Below are positions 15,357-18,057 of a stretch of DNA of 18,057 bases, piece after piece. The notes beneath the pieces are model-generated. The model searched no databases and was not told where the DNA came from. It saw nothing but the letters and a program-made list of their open reading frames with translations. Origin of the DNA: Fusobacteriaceae bacterium (GTDB lineage: Bacteria; Fusobacteriota; Fusobacteriia; Fusobacteriales; Fusobacteriaceae); contig JAFGUR010000194.1 in assembly GCA_016938425.1 (NCBI GenBank), positions 1 to 18,057 of the forward strand. Reading direction: 5' to 3'. Position 1 is the stretch's first letter, and the number at the start of each line of letters is the position of its first letter. Both the position numbers and the translations under genes were made by a program.

Positions 15357-15436
15357 CTATGTACAAATAATTTTTTAGTTTTGCAACTAACTAATTTCTA
15401 TATTTTATAATACGCTTAAACTTATTGTATTCCTTT

Positions 15437-15461
15437 AAAAAAGTTTTTCAATAACTTTTTT
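15437..15461 (-). terminator. Terminator-like hairpin after the PTS gene
   Basis: Read on the minus strand, AAAAAAGTT (15453-15461), a 7-nt loop and AACTTTTTT (15437-15445) form a 9-bp stem ending in T6, about 15 bases after the PTS stop codon. With one G-C pair it is probably weak and leaky, giving more transporter than glucosidase mRNA. Confidence 0.45.
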
Positions 15462-15475
15462 ATAGAAATATTTAA

Positions 15476-17487
<2,012 letters not shown>

Positions 17488-17515
17488 ATTATATACTTTT
17501 TAATCAAAAAAGTAA
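17488..17515 (-). promoter_or_regulatory. Possible promoter of the bgl operon
   Basis: On the minus strand TATAAT (17488-17493) is preceded at 16 bases by TTACTT (17510-17515). The -10 is perfect and the -35 poor, as expected of a regulated promoter. It would give a leader of about 120 nt. Confidence 0.45.
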
Positions 17516-17572
17516 GGTCAATTAGAGTAAAAATAAAGGTGATATTTTGACATTATTTTTTACAATAGCTAC

Positions 17573-17622
17573 AAAAAAATAAAAAAGTCATTTTTTGACT
17601 TATAAAAAGCAAAAAAATGACT
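17573..17622 (-). terminator. Intrinsic terminator of the small gene at 17664
   Basis: On the minus strand AGTCATTTTTT (17612-17622) can pair with AAAAAATGACT (17586-17596). Alternatively a shorter stem AAGTCA/TGACTT (17585-17590 with 17595-17600) can form over AAAA. A long T-rich run (complement of 17573-17586) follows directly, as in an intrinsic terminator. Confidence 0.75.
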
Positions 17623-17663
17623 CAAACCTATTCTTAATTAAAATTTATTATAATTTTTTCTAT

Positions 17664-17948
17664 TTAAATCAATTCATCATATATTTTCCCCATATTTTCA
17701 ATATCTTCTTCTGTCAAATCATAAAAATCTACTTCATTTATAAAATCATCTATTAATTCTTCTAATTTTTTTTGTAAATTTTCATCAACTTCCCTTTCTA
17801 ATGGATTATTTAACAAAATTGCTGTCAAAAATTTATTATATTTTTCCTCTGGTAAAGAAAACACAATTCTTTTATCTCTTTGTTTTCTTATTTTTATTTG
17901 TTTCAGTTGATTTTTTAGCTCTTCCAAATCTCTTTTAGACATTTTCAT
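17664..17948 (-). CDS. Unrecognised small charged protein
   Basis: A 94-residue soluble protein I do not recognise. The first third is basic and probably helical or coiled-coil (LEELKNQLKQIKIRKQRDKR). The rest is acidic, ending in LTEEDIENMGKIYDEL. There is no membrane segment and no cysteine. AAGGAG lies upstream of two nearby ATG codons (17946-17948 and 17940-17942); the spacing (3 and 9 bases from AGGAG) leaves the choice open, and the second would give 92 residues. It has its own terminator. Its upstream region is occupied by copy 2 of the mobile element, 24 bases before the start, so its promoter lies in or beyond the element. The charge pattern recalls small antitoxin-like or adaptor proteins, but nothing supports a specific role. 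Confidence 0.65.
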   Translation of the reverse strand: MKMSKRDLEELKNQLKQIKIRKQRDKRIVFSLPEEKYNKFLTAILLNNPLEREVDENLQKKLEELIDDFINEVDFYDLTEEDIENMGKIYDELI

Positions 17949-17971
17949 CCTCTCCTTTTTATTTTACAAGT

Positions 17972-18057
17972 TAGTTTGTTGCAAAACTCCAACACCTTTA
18001 TTTTACTTACATAAAAAACTACGTTTTTTATGTAATCCCCCCACCTTCGGTGGGGAA
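17972..18057. mobile_element. MITE-like element, copy 2 (cut by the window end)
   Basis: From 17972 to the window end the sequence repeats the left 85 bases of the element at 15140: the same inverted-repeat end, hairpin A and hairpin B. The only difference is six instead of five C residues at the base of hairpin B. It has the same orientation relative to the downstream minus-strand gene as copy 1. The right end and target duplication lie outside the window. Confidence 0.85.

Larger units (their letters stand above)
15140..15393. mobile_element. 254-bp MITE-like element with structured core, copy 1
   Basis: A short non-coding element between the PTS and glucosidase genes. Its ends are TAGTTTGTTGCAAAACT (15140-15156) and AGTTTTGCAACTAACTA (15377-15393), inverted repeats matching at 16 of 17 bases. 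From left to right it holds hairpin A (13-bp stem, 15175-15203), GC-rich hairpin B (7-bp stem, 15206-15222), a GC-rich structured core to about 15295, and hairpin C (17-bp AT stem, 15320-15356). There is no ORF, so mobility would need a transposase elsewhere. TGTTGCAAA in the ends resembles the termini of some IS families (IS6, for example), but the duplication length does not fit IS6. A second copy begins at 17972. Confidence 0.82.
15129..15405. repeat. Target-site duplication around the element (12 bp, direct)
   Basis: ATTTCTATATTT occurs at 15129-15140 and at 15394-15405, exactly flanking the element. One base at the left junction can be counted either as duplication or as inverted repeat, so the duplication is 11 or 12 bp. 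This length is known in IS4-related families, which does not by itself assign the element. Confidence 0.75.

Noticed and set aside
15140..15393. The element as an IS605-type PATE with a TnpB guide RNA.
   Set aside because: It has long terminal inverted repeats and a target duplication, which IS605-type elements lack. The structured core alone is not enough for that call.

Overview
This is a very A+T-rich window from a low-GC bacterium that uses the standard code and strong AGGAGG-type ribosome binding sites. The gene set includes ribonuclease M5, a DUF4250 protein, a formate/nitrite-type channel, a beta-glucoside PTS, an OhrR regulator and a YcgR-like PilZ protein. It fits Fusobacteriota (Fusobacterium or Cetobacterium type) best, with a low-GC Firmicute as the alternative. 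The assignment is inference from composition and gene content.

Layout. (1) 48-3533: a leucyl aminopeptidase gene (-) diverges from an FNT-family anion channel gene (+). The channel gene converges, across a shared terminator, with a minus-strand PilZ/YcgR-like + DUF4250 pair. (2) 3680-5961: divergent from the PilZ gene, a structured leader precedes ribonuclease M5 and a membrane Cache-GGDEF diguanylate cyclase. (3) 6189-9530: a strong promoter and a long leader with a terminator-like hairpin precede speD-speE-metK and an XRE-cupin regulator. MetK makes SAM, SpeD decarboxylates it and SpeE uses the product to make spermidine, so this is a self-contained SAM-to-spermidine operon with its own likely sensor. 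(4) 9529-10480: a convergent ohrR-elaA type operon. (5) 10486-13672: an aspartoacylase-like gene (-) diverges from a deoxynucleoside kinase, an overlapping TrmN6-type tRNA methyltransferase and an unrecognised gene. (6) 13671-17515: a beta-glucoside PTS transporter and 6-phospho-beta-glucosidase on the minus strand, separated by a terminator-like hairpin and a 254-bp mobile element. (7) 17573-18057: a small unrecognised gene, with a second copy of the same element running off the window.

The most unusual item is that element at 15140-15393 (second copy from 17972). It has 17-bp terminal inverted repeats, an apparent 11-12 bp target duplication, three strong hairpins and a GC-rich, possibly pseudoknotted core with no ORF. 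Both copies sit in the same orientation at exactly the same distance upstream of a Shine-Dalgarno sequence, so each is predicted to be transcribed into the leader of the gene it precedes. It looks like a MITE carrying a structured RNA.
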